From UBA1672 sp050633325 (GTDB lineage: Bacteria; Pseudomonadota; Alphaproteobacteria; Micavibrionales; Micavibrionaceae): a stretch of 64,000 bases of DNA. Positions 17,787-27,355 of this stretch are shown one piece after another. Under the pieces are notes generated by a model. It worked only from the letters and a program-made list of their open reading frames with translations, was not told the origin of the DNA and searched no databases. The DNA is taken from assembly GCA_050633325.1 (NCBI GenBank), contig JBOEGH010000002.1, positions 186,001 to 250,000 of the forward strand. Reading direction: 5' to 3'. The stretch's first letter is position 1. The number at the start of each line of letters is the position of its first letter. Made by a program: the position numbers and the translations under genes.

Positions 17787-18947
17787 TTGAACATGAAAAT
17801 ATTTATGATTGCCGGTGAGAGTTCAGGGGATGCGCTAGGTGCTCCTTTAATTAGAGCATTAAAAGATCAGTATGGTGATGACGTTGAATGCTTGGGTGTT
17901 GGTGGACCACTGATGAGGGAAGCTGGTTTTGATGAGCTTCTTCCTCTGGATCAAATTTCAGTGATTGGGATTTGGGAGGTAATACCTAAGCTGCCGCGTC
18001 TGTTGAAGTTAAATAAGTCAATCGTTGAAGAAATTGAAAAGCAAAAGCCTGATGTCGTTATAACTATCGACTTCCCTGATTTTAACTTTATTTTGGCTAA
18101 ATCCCTTAAAAAGCGCGGTATATATAAAGGCAAATTAATACATTATGTTGCGCCAAGTGTTTGGGCGTGGCGTCCCGGGCGCGCAAAAAAGATAGCAGGT
18201 TTTATGGACGCTATGATGTGCTTGTTCCCTATGGAGGTTGAGTTCTTTACTAAGCATGGGATGCAAGCCGCCCACGTTGGACACCCATTAGTAATGAGCG
18301 ATTCAAAAAATGCTACGGGAAACCTGTTCAGAGAGGAAAACAGCATTCCTAAAGATGCTAAGGCTATTGGGCTTTTCTTTGGTAGCCGTGAAAGTGAATT
18401 AAAGAAGCTAAGCGGAACGATAAAGGAAGCTGCACTGATAGTTAACGATATCGAAGAGAATATACATATTATTGCCCCAACATTACCTAATTTGGAATAT
18501 AATGTTCAAAAAATGTTGGAAGACTTTAATCTTCCTATTTATGTTGTTTCTAATCCTGAGATGAAGTGGGAGGCGATAAAGGCATGTAATGTTGCCATAT
18601 CTGTTTCTGGAACTATGGGGTTGGAGCTAGCTTATGCTGGTATTCCGCATACGATTGCTTACAAGGTAAATTCATTAACAGGAATTATGTTGCGTGTAAT
18701 GGCAAAGGTTAAGTATGCGCATTTAGCAAACATACTGCTTGATAAGCCTATTGTTCCTGAATGTATACAAGGGAAGTGCACATCGAATAATATCGCGAAA
18801 GAGGCTCTTGAATTACTTCAGAGCAAAGAAAAAATGGATGAGCAAAAAGATGCCTTCCTCGCTTTGGGAGAGATACTGGGCGATAATAACTCTATGACAC
18901 CATCTCAGCGTGCAGTTGAGTTTATAGGTAAAATTGTGAACAAGTAA
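17787..18947 (+). CDS. lpxB: lipid A disaccharide synthase
   Basis: GT19 glycosyltransferase that joins lipid X to UDP-diacylglucosamine. Typical segments are IFMIAGESSGDALGAPLIRAL at the N-terminus (GESSGD motif), HYVAPSVWAWRPGRA and SVSGTMGLELAYAGIPH. The length is about 386 aa. The start is ambiguous: TTG at 17787 lies 6 bases after GAGGG, while ATG at 17793 lies 12 bases after it; they differ by two residues. The stop codon falls inside the left arm of a 12-bp terminator stem shared with the convergent gltA. Confidence 0.95.
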   Translation: MNMKIFMIAGESSGDALGAPLIRALKDQYGDDVECLGVGGPLMREAGFDELLPLDQISVIGIWEVIPKLPRLLKLNKSIVEEIEKQKPDVVITIDFPDFNFILAKSLKKRGIYKGKLIHYVAPSVWAWRPGRAKKIAGFMDAMMCLFPMEVEFFTKHGMQAAHVGHPLVMSDSKNATGNLFREENSIPKDAKAIGLFFGSRESELKKLSGTIKEAALIVNDIEENIHIIAPTLPNLEYNVQKMLEDFNLPIYVVSNPEMKWEAIKACNVAISVSGTMGLELAYAGIPHTIAYKVNSLTGIMLRVMAKVKYAHLANILLDKPIVPECIQGKCTSNNIAKEALELLQSKEKMDEQKDAFLALGEILGDNNSMTPSQRAVEFIGKIVNK

Positions 18948-18973
18948 TTATTATAAATTACTTGTTCTTATTT
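18938..18973. terminator. bidirectional terminator between lpxB and gltA
   Basis: GAACAAGTAATT (18938-18949), loop ATTATA, AATTACTTGTTC (18956-18967) form a perfect 12-bp stem. TTATTT follows on the + strand, and AATTTTACC follows on the reverse strand. It lies between two convergent genes and includes the lpxB stop codon, so it can serve both transcripts. Confidence 0.8.
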
Positions 18974-18986
18974 AATGTAATGAGTT

Positions 18987-20297
18987 CTACCTGTCTTCAA
19001 GGTCCACATAGGGCCTTTGTTCAGGGCCGGTATATAGTTGTCTTGGACGGCCAATTCTTAATGCTGGTTCTTCAACCATTTCTTTCCATTGTGAGACCCA
19101 GCCAACTGTACGGGCAACTGCGAATAAAACAGTAAACATACTGGTTGGAAAGCCCATGGCCTTTAAGATTATACCGGAATAAAAGTCAACATTCGGGAAG
19201 AGTTTTCTATCTACGAAGTAGGGGTCTTCAAGTGCTATTCTCTCAAGCTCCATTGCCAATTTTAATCGTGGATCAGATACACCTAAATCTTCAAGAACCT
19301 CATCACAAGCGGCTTTTAACACATTTGCGCGTGGATCAAAGTTTTTATACACACGATGACCAAAGCCCATAAGCCTGAATGGGTCATCTTTATCTTTTGC
19401 GCGCTCAATAAATTCAGGGATGTTTTCAACGCTGCCTATTTGATCTAACATCTCCAGAACAGCTTGATTAGCGCCACCATGACTTGGCCCCCATAGACAA
19501 GCAATACCAGCAGAAACACAGGCAAAAGGGTTCGCTTGAGATGATCCGGCAAGTCGTACTGTGGATGTTGATGCATTTTGTTCATGATCGGCATGGAGTA
19601 TAAATATTTTATCCATCGCTCTTGCCAAAACCGGATTAACTTTATATGGCTCTGCCGGAACAGCAAAACACATATATAGGAAGTTTTCAGAAAATGATAA
19701 GTCATTGCGCGGATACATAAATGGCTGACCAATAGAATATTTATGTGTCATGGCTGCAAGTGTGGCAACCTTGGCGATCAGTCTATGCGCCGATACTTGC
19801 CTTTGTTTTGGGTCATGTATATCTAATGAGTCATGATAAAATGCAGATAGAGCACCAACTACGCCACACATAATGGCCATTGGATGTGCATCGCGTCTAA
19901 ATCCACGATAAAAGAAGTTAACTTGCTCGTCGACCATCGTGTGATATGTTATTTCATGTTCGAATGTTTCTTTTTCTTGTTGATTAGGTAGGTCGCCGTT
20001 CAAAAGTAAATGACAAACTTCCATGAAATCACTTTTTTCTGCAAGGTCGGCTATGTCGTACCCTCTATGCTGTAGAATACCTTTTTCACCATCAATGAAA
20101 GTAAGCCTGGATTTACAGCTTCCTGTGGCGGTGAAGCTAGGGTCAAATGTAAAATGTCCGGTTTGTGCGTAGAGCTTTCTTATGTCTAAAACAGGTGGTC
20201 CGTCTGTACCCTCTAATACCGGTAATTTAACACCTTCGCCAGTTTGGTCATTGGTTAGGGTGAATGTTCTATCTGTTTTTTGCTTCTGCGTCGTCAT
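18987..20297 (-). CDS. gltA: citrate synthase
   Basis: Condenses oxaloacetate and acetyl-CoA, the entry reaction of the TCA cycle. It is the hexameric, NADH-regulated-type (type II) enzyme by length (436 aa) and the N-terminal domain (LPVLEGTDGPPVLDIRKLY). Active-site residues are visible: His in GPSHGGANQAVLEML, His in GFGHRVYKNFDPRA, Asp in FPNVDFYSG. It is transcribed toward lpxB and follows gltX on the same strand after a 176-base gap, which probably holds its own promoter. Confidence 0.97.
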   Translation of the reverse strand: MTTQKQKTDRTFTLTNDQTGEGVKLPVLEGTDGPPVLDIRKLYAQTGHFTFDPSFTATGSCKSRLTFIDGEKGILQHRGYDIADLAEKSDFMEVCHLLLNGDLPNQQEKETFEHEITYHTMVDEQVNFFYRGFRRDAHPMAIMCGVVGALSAFYHDSLDIHDPKQRQVSAHRLIAKVATLAAMTHKYSIGQPFMYPRNDLSFSENFLYMCFAVPAEPYKVNPVLARAMDKIFILHADHEQNASTSTVRLAGSSQANPFACVSAGIACLWGPSHGGANQAVLEMLDQIGSVENIPEFIERAKDKDDPFRLMGFGHRVYKNFDPRANVLKAACDEVLEDLGVSDPRLKLAMELERIALEDPYFVDRKLFPNVDFYSGIILKAMGFPTSMFTVLFAVARTVGWVSQWKEMVEEPALRIGRPRQLYTGPEQRPYVDLEDR

Positions 20298-20473
20298 GGC
20301 TATATATCCTTGGCAATATTATTTAGGGGTATTGTAATTAACAGTTACGCAGAATTTATTTTGTAGATGTTTTGTTGCCACGGAATATGGCATCAGGAAG
20401 GGGTGTCACTAGGACATTACAATGATAGTATAAAAAGCTCTCTTCATCAATGGTATAGTGAAAATGTGCTAGC

Positions 20474-21877
20474 TTATCTATTTAAAGCAAAATTTATGCG
20501 CTTACATACTTCTTCTATGCCAAGTATTTCTGCCGCATGGAAGATTGATGGGGAAACAGTAGTACCTGTTAATGCTGCACGCAATGGCATGGCGACCTTA
20601 CCCAATTTACCATTTGTATGATCGTGGGCAATTGATTTACATATTTCCTGAACTTTATCAGCGTTAATCGAACTTTCCGCCTCGAATGCGGAAATAATTG
20701 CCTTTAAAACTTCATCAGAACCATCCAAGTTTTTCAGTGCTTTATCATCAAAACCATATGGTGTTGAACGTGTATAAAATATAGATTCATCAACGAATTG
20801 CAACAATGTTTTGGATCGCGACTTTAACTCATCTATACCTTGTGAGATTCTTTGTTTTCCTGTTTCGTCAGGTTCTATGCCATGGCGCTCTAAATAGAAT
20901 GGAGTGGCTTGTTTTATTAACTCTTCCGCACTGCTTTCATTTATGTAATGTGCGTTTAAGCTATCTAATTTGGCGAAATCAAATTTAGAAGGAGCTTTGC
21001 CAATGTTTTCTAAATTGAACCACTCAATCGCTTTGTCGCGTGGTATAATCTCATCATCCCCATGAGACCAACCAAGGCGCAACAGATAATTAAGTAAGGC
21101 CTCTGGAAGATAACCCATATCTCTGAATTCTTGAATGCTTTGCGCTCCGTGACGTTTGGAGAATTTGCCTCCATCAGCGCCGTGTATCAGTGGGGCATGC
21201 GCAAATGTTGGTACATCCCAACTCATTGCATCAAATATTACTTTTTGTCTGAATGTATTATTTAAATGATCGTCACCGCGAATTATATGTGTAATTCCCA
21301 TATCAAAATCATCAACAACAACAGATAACATATATGTAGGAGTACCATCACTGCGTAGAATGATAAAGTCATCAAGCTGGTCGTTAGAAACACGAACCTC
21401 TCCTTGTATTTTATCATTGATAACTGTTTCACCTTCTAATGGGGCTTTTATTCGAACCACAGGTTTTACATCAGCAGGTATTTCCTTGTTTGATGCATCT
21501 CTCCAACGTCGATCATAAAATGTTTTTTTACCTTCTGTGCGTGCTTTTTCACGCATTTCATCTAATTCTTCAGGGCTGCAATAGCAATAATATGCTTGCC
21601 CTTTTGCAATCATTTCATTTGCTATTTCTGTGTGGCGATCCAGTCTTGAGAATTGTGATAAAACCTCACCATCATAATTAAGACCAAGCCACTCAAGCCC
21701 ATCCATTATTGCCGCTACTGCTTCTTCTGAGTGGCGTTTTCTGTCTGTGTCTTCAATTCTAACAACAAATTCACCGCCCTGGTTTCTTGCATATAGCCAG
21801 TTTAAAATGGCAGTTCTTGCATTACCAACATGCATAAATCCTGTAGGGGAAGGGGGGAAACGTGTTACAACAGTCAT
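20474..21877 (-). CDS. gltX: glutamyl-tRNA synthetase
   Basis: Class I aminoacyl-tRNA synthetase. The HIGH-type motif appears as FPPSPTGFMHVGNARTAI right after the start, and the KMSKS-type motif as GGKFSKRHG; the insertion IRGDDHLNNTFRQ is typical. I chose the ATG at 21877 (MTVVTRFPPSP), giving 467 aa; an in-frame upstream start would add 23 residues unlike any family member. It is divergent from comEC with 49 bases between starts. Alphaproteobacteria often carry two gltX paralogues; whether this one is discriminating cannot be read here. Confidence 0.96.
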   Translation of the reverse strand: MTVVTRFPPSPTGFMHVGNARTAILNWLYARNQGGEFVVRIEDTDRKRHSEEAVAAIMDGLEWLGLNYDGEVLSQFSRLDRHTEIANEMIAKGQAYYCYCSPEELDEMREKARTEGKKTFYDRRWRDASNKEIPADVKPVVRIKAPLEGETVINDKIQGEVRVSNDQLDDFIILRSDGTPTYMLSVVVDDFDMGITHIIRGDDHLNNTFRQKVIFDAMSWDVPTFAHAPLIHGADGGKFSKRHGAQSIQEFRDMGYLPEALLNYLLRLGWSHGDDEIIPRDKAIEWFNLENIGKAPSKFDFAKLDSLNAHYINESSAEELIKQATPFYLERHGIEPDETGKQRISQGIDELKSRSKTLLQFVDESIFYTRSTPYGFDDKALKNLDGSDEVLKAIISAFEAESSINADKVQEICKSIAHDHTNGKLGKVAMPLRAALTGTTVSPSIFHAAEILGIEEVCKRINFALNR

Positions 21878-21926
21878 AATTATTTGCCTTACATTAATAC
21901 AGATCACATAATCTGGGGACACTAAC

Positions 21927-24107
21927 ATGCAAAATGCCGCAGGCATAGATCATAGAACGGAAAGGGGAGGATTTTTTTTAAGCTCTAATCGTTTTGTTTC
22001 TTGCATGGAGCATATAATTTATGTGCAAAAAGAAAATATGTTTCTATGGGTGCCTGTGTTTTTCGCACTTGGAGTTGGCTTATACTTTTCCCTTCCTTTT
22101 GAACCACCGTTAATTTTGTGTGTTTTCATACTTCTTTTTTGGGGGGCTGTTCACGTCCTTATAAGGCCTTTGATCTATGGTGGGGTTATTGGTAAGGTAA
22201 TTGTTTACATATCATTGATCATATTGTTGTTTTTGTCTGGGATGACAACGTCAACGCTACGAAATGCAGTAGTTAACACTACAATATTAGATAAAAAAAT
22301 TGGGCCGGTTACCGTAATTGGTGATATCGAATATATAGAGGAATTAGGTGAGCCTAAAGGGAGCAGGATTACTCTATCTAGTTTGGTTATTGAGGGAGTT
22401 GATGAGGGCAAGACCCCTCGTAAGGTTCGACTACAGTTACGTACCGATAATAACATTAAAATAGGGCAGAGGATTAAGGTTCTGGCTTTGTTGAATCCGC
22501 CATCTGCACCCCTGTTTCCTGACGGTTTTGACTTTAGGCGCTATCTTTATTTCAAGGGGATAGGTGCAGTAGGGTTTATATATAATCAGCCAGAGTTGAT
22601 TGTTGATAAGGGCAATAATGACTTGCTGAATATTGAATCTATTCGACACAATATAGCGTTAAAAATCAAAAATAGCTTACAATCATCAAACGCAAGCATA
22701 GCTTTGGCACTTATAGTTGGCCAAAAAAGTGCAATATCAGAGGGCGACCGTAACGCTATTCGTGATGCTGGTCTGGCTCATATGTTGGCTATATCGGGAT
22801 TGCATGTAGGTATAGTAGCCAGCGTGTTCTTTTTCTTTATAAGATTGTTGTTGGTTTCCATTCCCGGTGTCTCTTTGCATTACCCAGTGAAAAAAATAGC
22901 TGCGGTTATGTCTTTATTAATCGCTGTATTCTATATGATGATAGCGGGGGCAACTATACCAACTCAACGTGCTGTTATGATGATTGCCATTGTGTTTTTA
23001 GCGGTAATATTGGATCGTTCACCCATTTCTTTACGGCTTGTGGCTTTTTCTGCATTGTTTGTGTTGATATGCGCCCCCGAGAGCCTAATGTCGGCAAGCT
23101 TTCACATGTCGTTTGCCGCTGTAACATGTTTGATATATTTTTACGATGTTACACGTAAATATTGGATGGTATGGTATAAGAAGAAAGGGTGGTATAGAAA
23201 GATATCCCTTTATTTTATAAGTGTTTGCATTACCACTTTAATAGCAAGCTTAGCCACCGCACCTTTCGCTTTGTACCATTTTGGTCAAGTTTCATATTTG
23301 GGTTCTCTGGCCAATTTTGCTGCTGTCCCTTTGTTGGCATTTTTTATTATGCCATTTGCAATAATAAGCTTGGTCGCCATGCCTTTTGATCTGGAATATT
23401 GGCCATTGCAAGTGGTGGGCATTGGTGTTGATTATATGATGGATATATCTTATTGGGCATCATCCTTGCCCGCCTCAGTTATACGGGTATCATCTTGGGG
23501 ATTTTTGCCGTTTATAATTATGGTTTTATCCTGCCTGTTTATGGTTTTGTGGAAAGGGTGGGGAAAACTTATTGCTATTCCGTTTTTCGCGCTTTCTTTG
23601 TTTATGTCTAGTTTTCAGGATCACCCTGATATATTGATTTCGTCATCTCACAAGCTATTTGGATTCAAAGGTGCTTATGGATTATATGTATCCACCAGAA
23701 GAACTGATAGATTTGTGTTGCACAACTGGGAAAGGTTTTATGGGCAAAAGAAAAAATCTGCTGTTTTGCTGCCCAGCAAAGGTGGGACTAAAAAAAGCAA
23801 TGATGAATTTTATAGATGCGGCGAGGAGGGGTGTCGTTTTGTAGTTAATGGTCACAAAGTATCATTTGCACGTAATCCTTATATATTAAGTGCAGAATGT
23901 GGTTGGGCGGATGTGTTGATTTCAGTTAAGCCCGTACCATATCAATACAAAAAACTATGTAATGCTAAAACAATTATTGATAAATTTGATAGCTGGAGTA
24001 ATGGAGCTCACGCATTGTGGTTAGAAAATGGTGATTTACGAATCAGTAACGTTGCTCAGACCACCTCTGGTCGCCCGTGGTCTGCTTATGATTACAGTAA
24101 AAATTAA
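21927..24107 (+). CDS. comEC: ComEC/Rec2-family DNA uptake channel protein
   Basis: Polytopic inner-membrane protein; ComEC carries single-stranded DNA across the membrane during natural transformation. N-terminal helices and an OB-like region (about 1-230) precede the Competence domain (about 250-540), with LAHMLAISGLHVGIVAS, AGATIPTQRAVMMI and ASFHMSFAAVT as markers. The C-terminal 160 residues lack the metallo-beta-lactamase motif HxHxDH, as is usual for the shorter alphaproteobacterial forms. The start may be ATG 21927 or ATG 22005 (MEHIIYVQKEN). No other competence genes are in the window. Confidence 0.92.
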   Translation: MQNAAGIDHRTERGGFFLSSNRFVSCMEHIIYVQKENMFLWVPVFFALGVGLYFSLPFEPPLILCVFILLFWGAVHVLIRPLIYGGVIGKVIVYISLIILLFLSGMTTSTLRNAVVNTTILDKKIGPVTVIGDIEYIEELGEPKGSRITLSSLVIEGVDEGKTPRKVRLQLRTDNNIKIGQRIKVLALLNPPSAPLFPDGFDFRRYLYFKGIGAVGFIYNQPELIVDKGNNDLLNIESIRHNIALKIKNSLQSSNASIALALIVGQKSAISEGDRNAIRDAGLAHMLAISGLHVGIVASVFFFFIRLLLVSIPGVSLHYPVKKIAAVMSLLIAVFYMMIAGATIPTQRAVMMIAIVFLAVILDRSPISLRLVAFSALFVLICAPESLMSASFHMSFAAVTCLIYFYDVTRKYWMVWYKKKGWYRKISLYFISVCITTLIASLATAPFALYHFGQVSYLGSLANFAAVPLLAFFIMPFAIISLVAMPFDLEYWPLQVVGIGVDYMMDISYWASSLPASVIRVSSWGFLPFIIMVLSCLFMVLWKGWGKLIAIPFFALSLFMSSFQDHPDILISSSHKLFGFKGAYGLYVSTRRTDRFVLHNWERFYGQKKKSAVLLPSKGGTKKSNDEFYRCGEEGCRFVVNGHKVSFARNPYILSAECGWADVLISVKPVPYQYKKLCNAKTIIDKFDSWSNGAHALWLENGDLRISNVAQTTSGRPWSAYDYSKN

Positions 24108-24135
24108 AAATGCATAGGTGGTTGTCTGCCGAATT

Positions 24136-24822
24136 TTAGTGATAGCTTCGTAATAAGCTAGCTAAACGTCCCTGTATTTTTACACGTTCAGGTTCTAATA
24201 TTTGTGGTTCATAATCATCATTTTCAGGCTCTAACACTATTTTATTTCCCGCGCGCCTTAATCTTTTTAGTGTAACTTCTTCGTCATCTACTAGCGCTAC
24301 TATTATTGTGCCGTTTTCGGCGCTGTCACATCTTTGTATTATTACTGTGTCTTGATCATGTATTCCTGCCTTTATCATCGAGTCACCATCAACGCTTAAT
24401 GCATAGTGATCACCATATCCTACAAAACCTTGTGGTACTTGGATTGCCTCACCCTCGTTGCGTATTGCTTCTATTGGTGTTCCTGCTGCAATGCGTCCGT
24501 ATAATGGTATTTCATCAAGAGCAGCAAATCCAGCAGCCTCGTGCGTAGCGGTTATTTCTGCAGATACTTGTGCAAGTGTACTGTTTTCGCCGTTATTAGG
24601 CTTAAATCCCTCGGGCAGCCTTTTTATTTGCAATGCACGTGCGCGGTGAGGTAGGCGCTCTATATATCCTCTTTCAACAAGTGCAGATATAAGACGATGA
24701 ATTCCCGATTTTGATTTAAGGCCGAGGGCATTTTTCATTTCTTCAAATGACGGGGGTATATCATCATCTGACATTTTTTCATGTATATATAGTAATAAGT
24801 CTTTCTGTTTTTTGGTCAACAT
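24136..24822 (-). CDS. lexA: LexA repressor
   Basis: SOS-response repressor that self-cleaves when RecA is activated. The N-terminal winged helix-turn-helix covers residues 1-65 (PPSFEEMKNALGLKSKSGIHRLI). The cleavage bond is Ala113-Gly114 (GRIAAGTP), with catalytic Ser148 (SVDGDSMI) and Lys186 (EVTLKRL). At 228 aa it matches alphaproteobacterial LexA. A GTTC-N7-GTTC operator lies 42 bases upstream, so it is probably autoregulated. It is convergent with comEC and follows trpC on the same strand. Confidence 0.97.
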   Translation of the reverse strand: MLTKKQKDLLLYIHEKMSDDDIPPSFEEMKNALGLKSKSGIHRLISALVERGYIERLPHRARALQIKRLPEGFKPNNGENSTLAQVSAEITATHEAAGFAALDEIPLYGRIAAGTPIEAIRNEGEAIQVPQGFVGYGDHYALSVDGDSMIKAGIHDQDTVIIQRCDSAENGTIIVALVDDEEVTLKRLRRAGNKIVLEPENDDYEPQILEPERVKIQGRLASLLRSYH

Positions 24823-24863
24823 AGTTGGTAAAATCCTATCCTAGGTATTTATATACACTATTT

Positions 24864-24878
24864 GTTCTAGTTTAGTTC
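24864..24878 (-). promoter_or_regulatory. SOS box (LexA operator) of lexA
   Basis: GTTC (24864-24867), 7 bases, GTTC (24875-24878): an exact match to the direct-repeat SOS box GTTCN7GTTC known in Alphaproteobacteria. Read on the lexA strand it is GAAC-N7-GAAC, just upstream of an AT-rich TATATAAA-type -10 region (24845-24855). This supports LexA autoregulation. Confidence 0.85.
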
Positions 24879-24904
24879 GCTGTTTGTGTCAAGGTGGGTG
24901 AGCG

Positions 24905-25684
24905 TTATTTGCCCAAAAGATCGTGTACCGCTGATTTTATATTATCTTGCCTCATCAAGCTTTCACCGACAAGAAAGCCTTCATACCCAACATTTTTTAA
25001 ATTTTCTATGGTATCGTTAGATGATATACCACTTTCTGATATTTTATATGTTGTTGATGGTATGTTCATTGAAAGTTCGATTGATGTTTTTACGTCAACT
25101 TCTAGTGTTTTAAGGTTTCTGTTGTTAACGCCAAGCATCATAGGATTTAGCATCAGTGCGTTTTCTAATTCCTCAAGGTTATGCACCTCAACCAAAACAT
25201 CCATTCCAAGGCTAACGGCAGTTTCGTATAAGTCACGTGCCATTCCGCTGTCTAGTGCGGCGATGATAAGTAAAATGCAATCTGCGCCCAAAGCACGTGA
25301 TTCATATATTTGGTATGGCTCAATCATAAAATCCTTACGAAGAACCGGCATATCAACGCTTTTCTTTATATCTACCAGAAAATCATCATGTCCTTGAAAA
25401 TATGGTTCATCAGTTAGAACAGAAAGACAAGTTGCCCCAGCTTCTTTATAAGTTTTGGCAATCTCAATGGGTGAGAAATCTTCTCTTATTACACCCTTGC
25501 TAGGTGACGCTTTCTTGACCTCAGTTATAATGGCTGTGCCATCGGCGCGCTTCATTTTACTAATAAATCCACAAGGTAAAGGCTTTTCAGAGACCATATA
25601 CTGTAAATCAGCCAAGGTGCGTAAAGATTTTTTGTATGTAATATGTTCTTTTTTGCGATTACATATTTGTTCCAGCATACTCAC
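24905..25684 (-). CDS. trpC: indole-3-glycerol phosphate synthase
   Basis: Closes the indole ring from CdRP in tryptophan synthesis; TIM-barrel enzyme. Marker segments are IITEVKKASPSKGVIREDF (catalytic Lys), VLRKDFMIEPYQIYESRALGAD, LGVNNRNLKTLEVD and YKISESGI near the phosphate site. At 259 aa it is a stand-alone TrpC, not fused to TrpF. Its start overlaps the trpD stop by 4 bases. The next gene on this strand is lexA, where moaC and moeA lie in many relatives. Confidence 0.97.
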   Translation of the reverse strand: MSMLEQICNRKKEHITYKKSLRTLADLQYMVSEKPLPCGFISKMKRADGTAIITEVKKASPSKGVIREDFSPIEIAKTYKEAGATCLSVLTDEPYFQGHDDFLVDIKKSVDMPVLRKDFMIEPYQIYESRALGADCILLIIAALDSGMARDLYETAVSLGMDVLVEVHNLEELENALMLNPMMLGVNNRNLKTLEVDVKTSIELSMNIPSTTYKISESGISSNDTIENLKNVGYEGFLVGESLMRQDNIKSAVHDLLGK

Positions 25685-26706
25685 TTTTGCATGTCTCCGT
25701 TATTTTGTGTGAAATCTCTGTATTCTTTGAATATTGAGTATGCTTTGCCACTGTCTATAACAGCCCTAGCGGTATTAGCGGCATCTAAAAGATTGCCCTC
25801 TTTACCTGAGATCATCAATACGGCAGCAGTATTTGCAATAACGATATCTTTATAGGCGTTACATTTACCGTTCAAAATTTCTTTTAACGCATTAGCGTTG
25901 GTTTCAGGAGACCCACCGATAAGGTCGGAAGCTTTGCTTTTCTCTAATCCAAAGCTTTCCGGTGTTAAGGTCTCTTCGGTGATATTACCGTTATCAAGCT
26001 TTGCTACATAGGTATCACCTGTGGTGGTTATTTCATCCAGGCCATCAGATCCGTGCACTATCCACGCTTTTTTTGTTCCCAGATTATTCAGAACCTCGGC
26101 TATTGGTACAACAAGATCACGGTCAAATACGCCCAATAGTTGGAATTTTGTTTTTGCGGGATTTGCAAGTGGACCTAATATATTAAATATAGTGCGAGTT
26201 TTCATGGATTTACGCGCATTTGCAACATGCTTCATCGCCCCGTGATGTCTAGGCGCCATAAGAAATGCAAAATTATATTTAACTAATGCTTCCTCCAGTT
26301 TTTCTTGTGTGACGTTAAGGTTTATTTCCAACGCTTCTAATACGTCTGCTGCTCCTGATTTAGAGCTGGCGCTGCGGTTACCATGTTTCGCAATTGGTAC
26401 TCCACATGCTGCTGATACTATAGCTACAGCGGTGGATATGTTATATGTCCCTGACTTGTCGCCGCCAGTGCCACAGCAATCGACAGAATTTTCAGGCGCA
26501 CTTATAGCCAGTGCTTTTTCGCGCATTACTTTTGCTGCGCCTGTGATTTCGCTAATACTCTCTCTACGGTTTGATAGGTGGGTTAGAAATTCTACGATTT
26601 CGTCATCACTCCAATTTCCGTCCATTATATCCGACATAGCGCGACGCATCTCATCCTCATCAAGGATTTTGCCGTTTTCTAATTGTCTTATAATATCGCT
26701 AATCAT
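25681..26706 (-). CDS. trpD: anthranilate phosphoribosyltransferase
   Basis: Transfers phosphoribose from PRPP to anthranilate. The PRPP-binding motif CCGTGGDKSGTYNIST (GTGGD, about residue 80) and the anthranilate-site segments AKHGNRSASSKSGAADVLEAL and GPLANPAKTKFQLLGV are intact. At 341 aa it is a stand-alone TrpD. It overlaps both trpG and trpC by 4 bases, pointing to translational coupling in a trpGDC unit. Confidence 0.97.
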   Translation of the reverse strand: MISDIIRQLENGKILDEDEMRRAMSDIMDGNWSDDEIVEFLTHLSNRRESISEITGAAKVMREKALAISAPENSVDCCGTGGDKSGTYNISTAVAIVSAACGVPIAKHGNRSASSKSGAADVLEALEINLNVTQEKLEEALVKYNFAFLMAPRHHGAMKHVANARKSMKTRTIFNILGPLANPAKTKFQLLGVFDRDLVVPIAEVLNNLGTKKAWIVHGSDGLDEITTTGDTYVAKLDNGNITEETLTPESFGLEKSKASDLIGGSPETNANALKEILNGKCNAYKDIVIANTAAVLMISGKEGNLLDAANTARAVIDSGKAYSIFKEYRDFTQNNGDMQK

Positions 26707-27275
26707 CTCGTTAACCTGACAAAGTTTTCCAATAAATCATGACCGTGTTCTGTTGCAATACTTTCTGGGTGGAATTGAACACCGTGAATAGGTTTTTCTT
26801 TATGTGATAGTGCCATTATAATACCGTCTTCCGTCTCGGCGGTAATTTCCAAACATTCTGGCAAGCTTTCCCTTTCAACTATAAGAGAATGGTAACGCGT
26901 TATTGTGTAAGGCGAGGGGATGTTTTTGAATATAGCGCCGTTATTGTGTTTTATTTCAGATGTTTTTCCATGTAGAGGCTCAGGCGCGCGTATAATCCGT
27001 CCTCCTAAGGCTTGTGCAATTGATTGATGTCCCAAACATACTCCGAATAGTGGGATGTCATTCTTTTCTGCCAATGCAACAATGTCTAGGCAGATGCCTG
27101 CATTATTAGGGTCACTGGGACCCGGAGATATTAGTATCCCGTCGGGATTTTCATCTATAATTTTTTGTGCTGAAACTTCATCATTTCGGTATATTTTAGT
27201 ATCCGATTTCAAATCTCCAAGATATTGAACCAGATTGAATGTGAAGCTGTCGTAATTATCTATTAATGTAATCAT
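26703..27275 (-). CDS. trpG: anthranilate synthase component II (glutamine amidotransferase)
   Basis: Class I glutamine amidotransferase that supplies ammonia to TrpE. It starts MITLIDNYDSFTFNLVQYLG; the oxyanion strand is LISPGPSDPNNAG, the nucleophile Cys is in FGVCLGHQSIAQALGG, and the catalytic His-x-Glu is in HGVQFHPESIATEHG. In many bacteria this protein also serves as PabA. At 190 aa it is complete. Its partner trpE is 1.4 kb upstream, separated by an oppositely oriented gene, so the 80-base gap before trpG must contain its promoter. Confidence 0.96.
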   Translation of the reverse strand: MITLIDNYDSFTFNLVQYLGDLKSDTKIYRNDEVSAQKIIDENPDGILISPGPSDPNNAGICLDIVALAEKNDIPLFGVCLGHQSIAQALGGRIIRAPEPLHGKTSEIKHNNGAIFKNIPSPYTITRYHSLIVERESLPECLEITAETEDGIIMALSHKEKPIHGVQFHPESIATEHGHDLLENFVRLTR

Positions 27276-27355
27276 GGATTTGTTATGCCGTTCTGTGCTA
27301 GAAAAAGCAAGTATATAGAAGACCCTTATTTTAATGATCTGAGTTTAATGAGTAA

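Noticed and set aside
20367..20621. 84-codon forward frame between gltA and gltX
   Set aside because: Mostly antisense to the end of gltX; no RBS or coding-like composition.
24057..24084. CAGACCAC/GTGGTCTG inverted repeat at the end of comEC
   Set aside because: 8-bp stem inside coding sequence with no T-run and a 12-base loop; probably chance.
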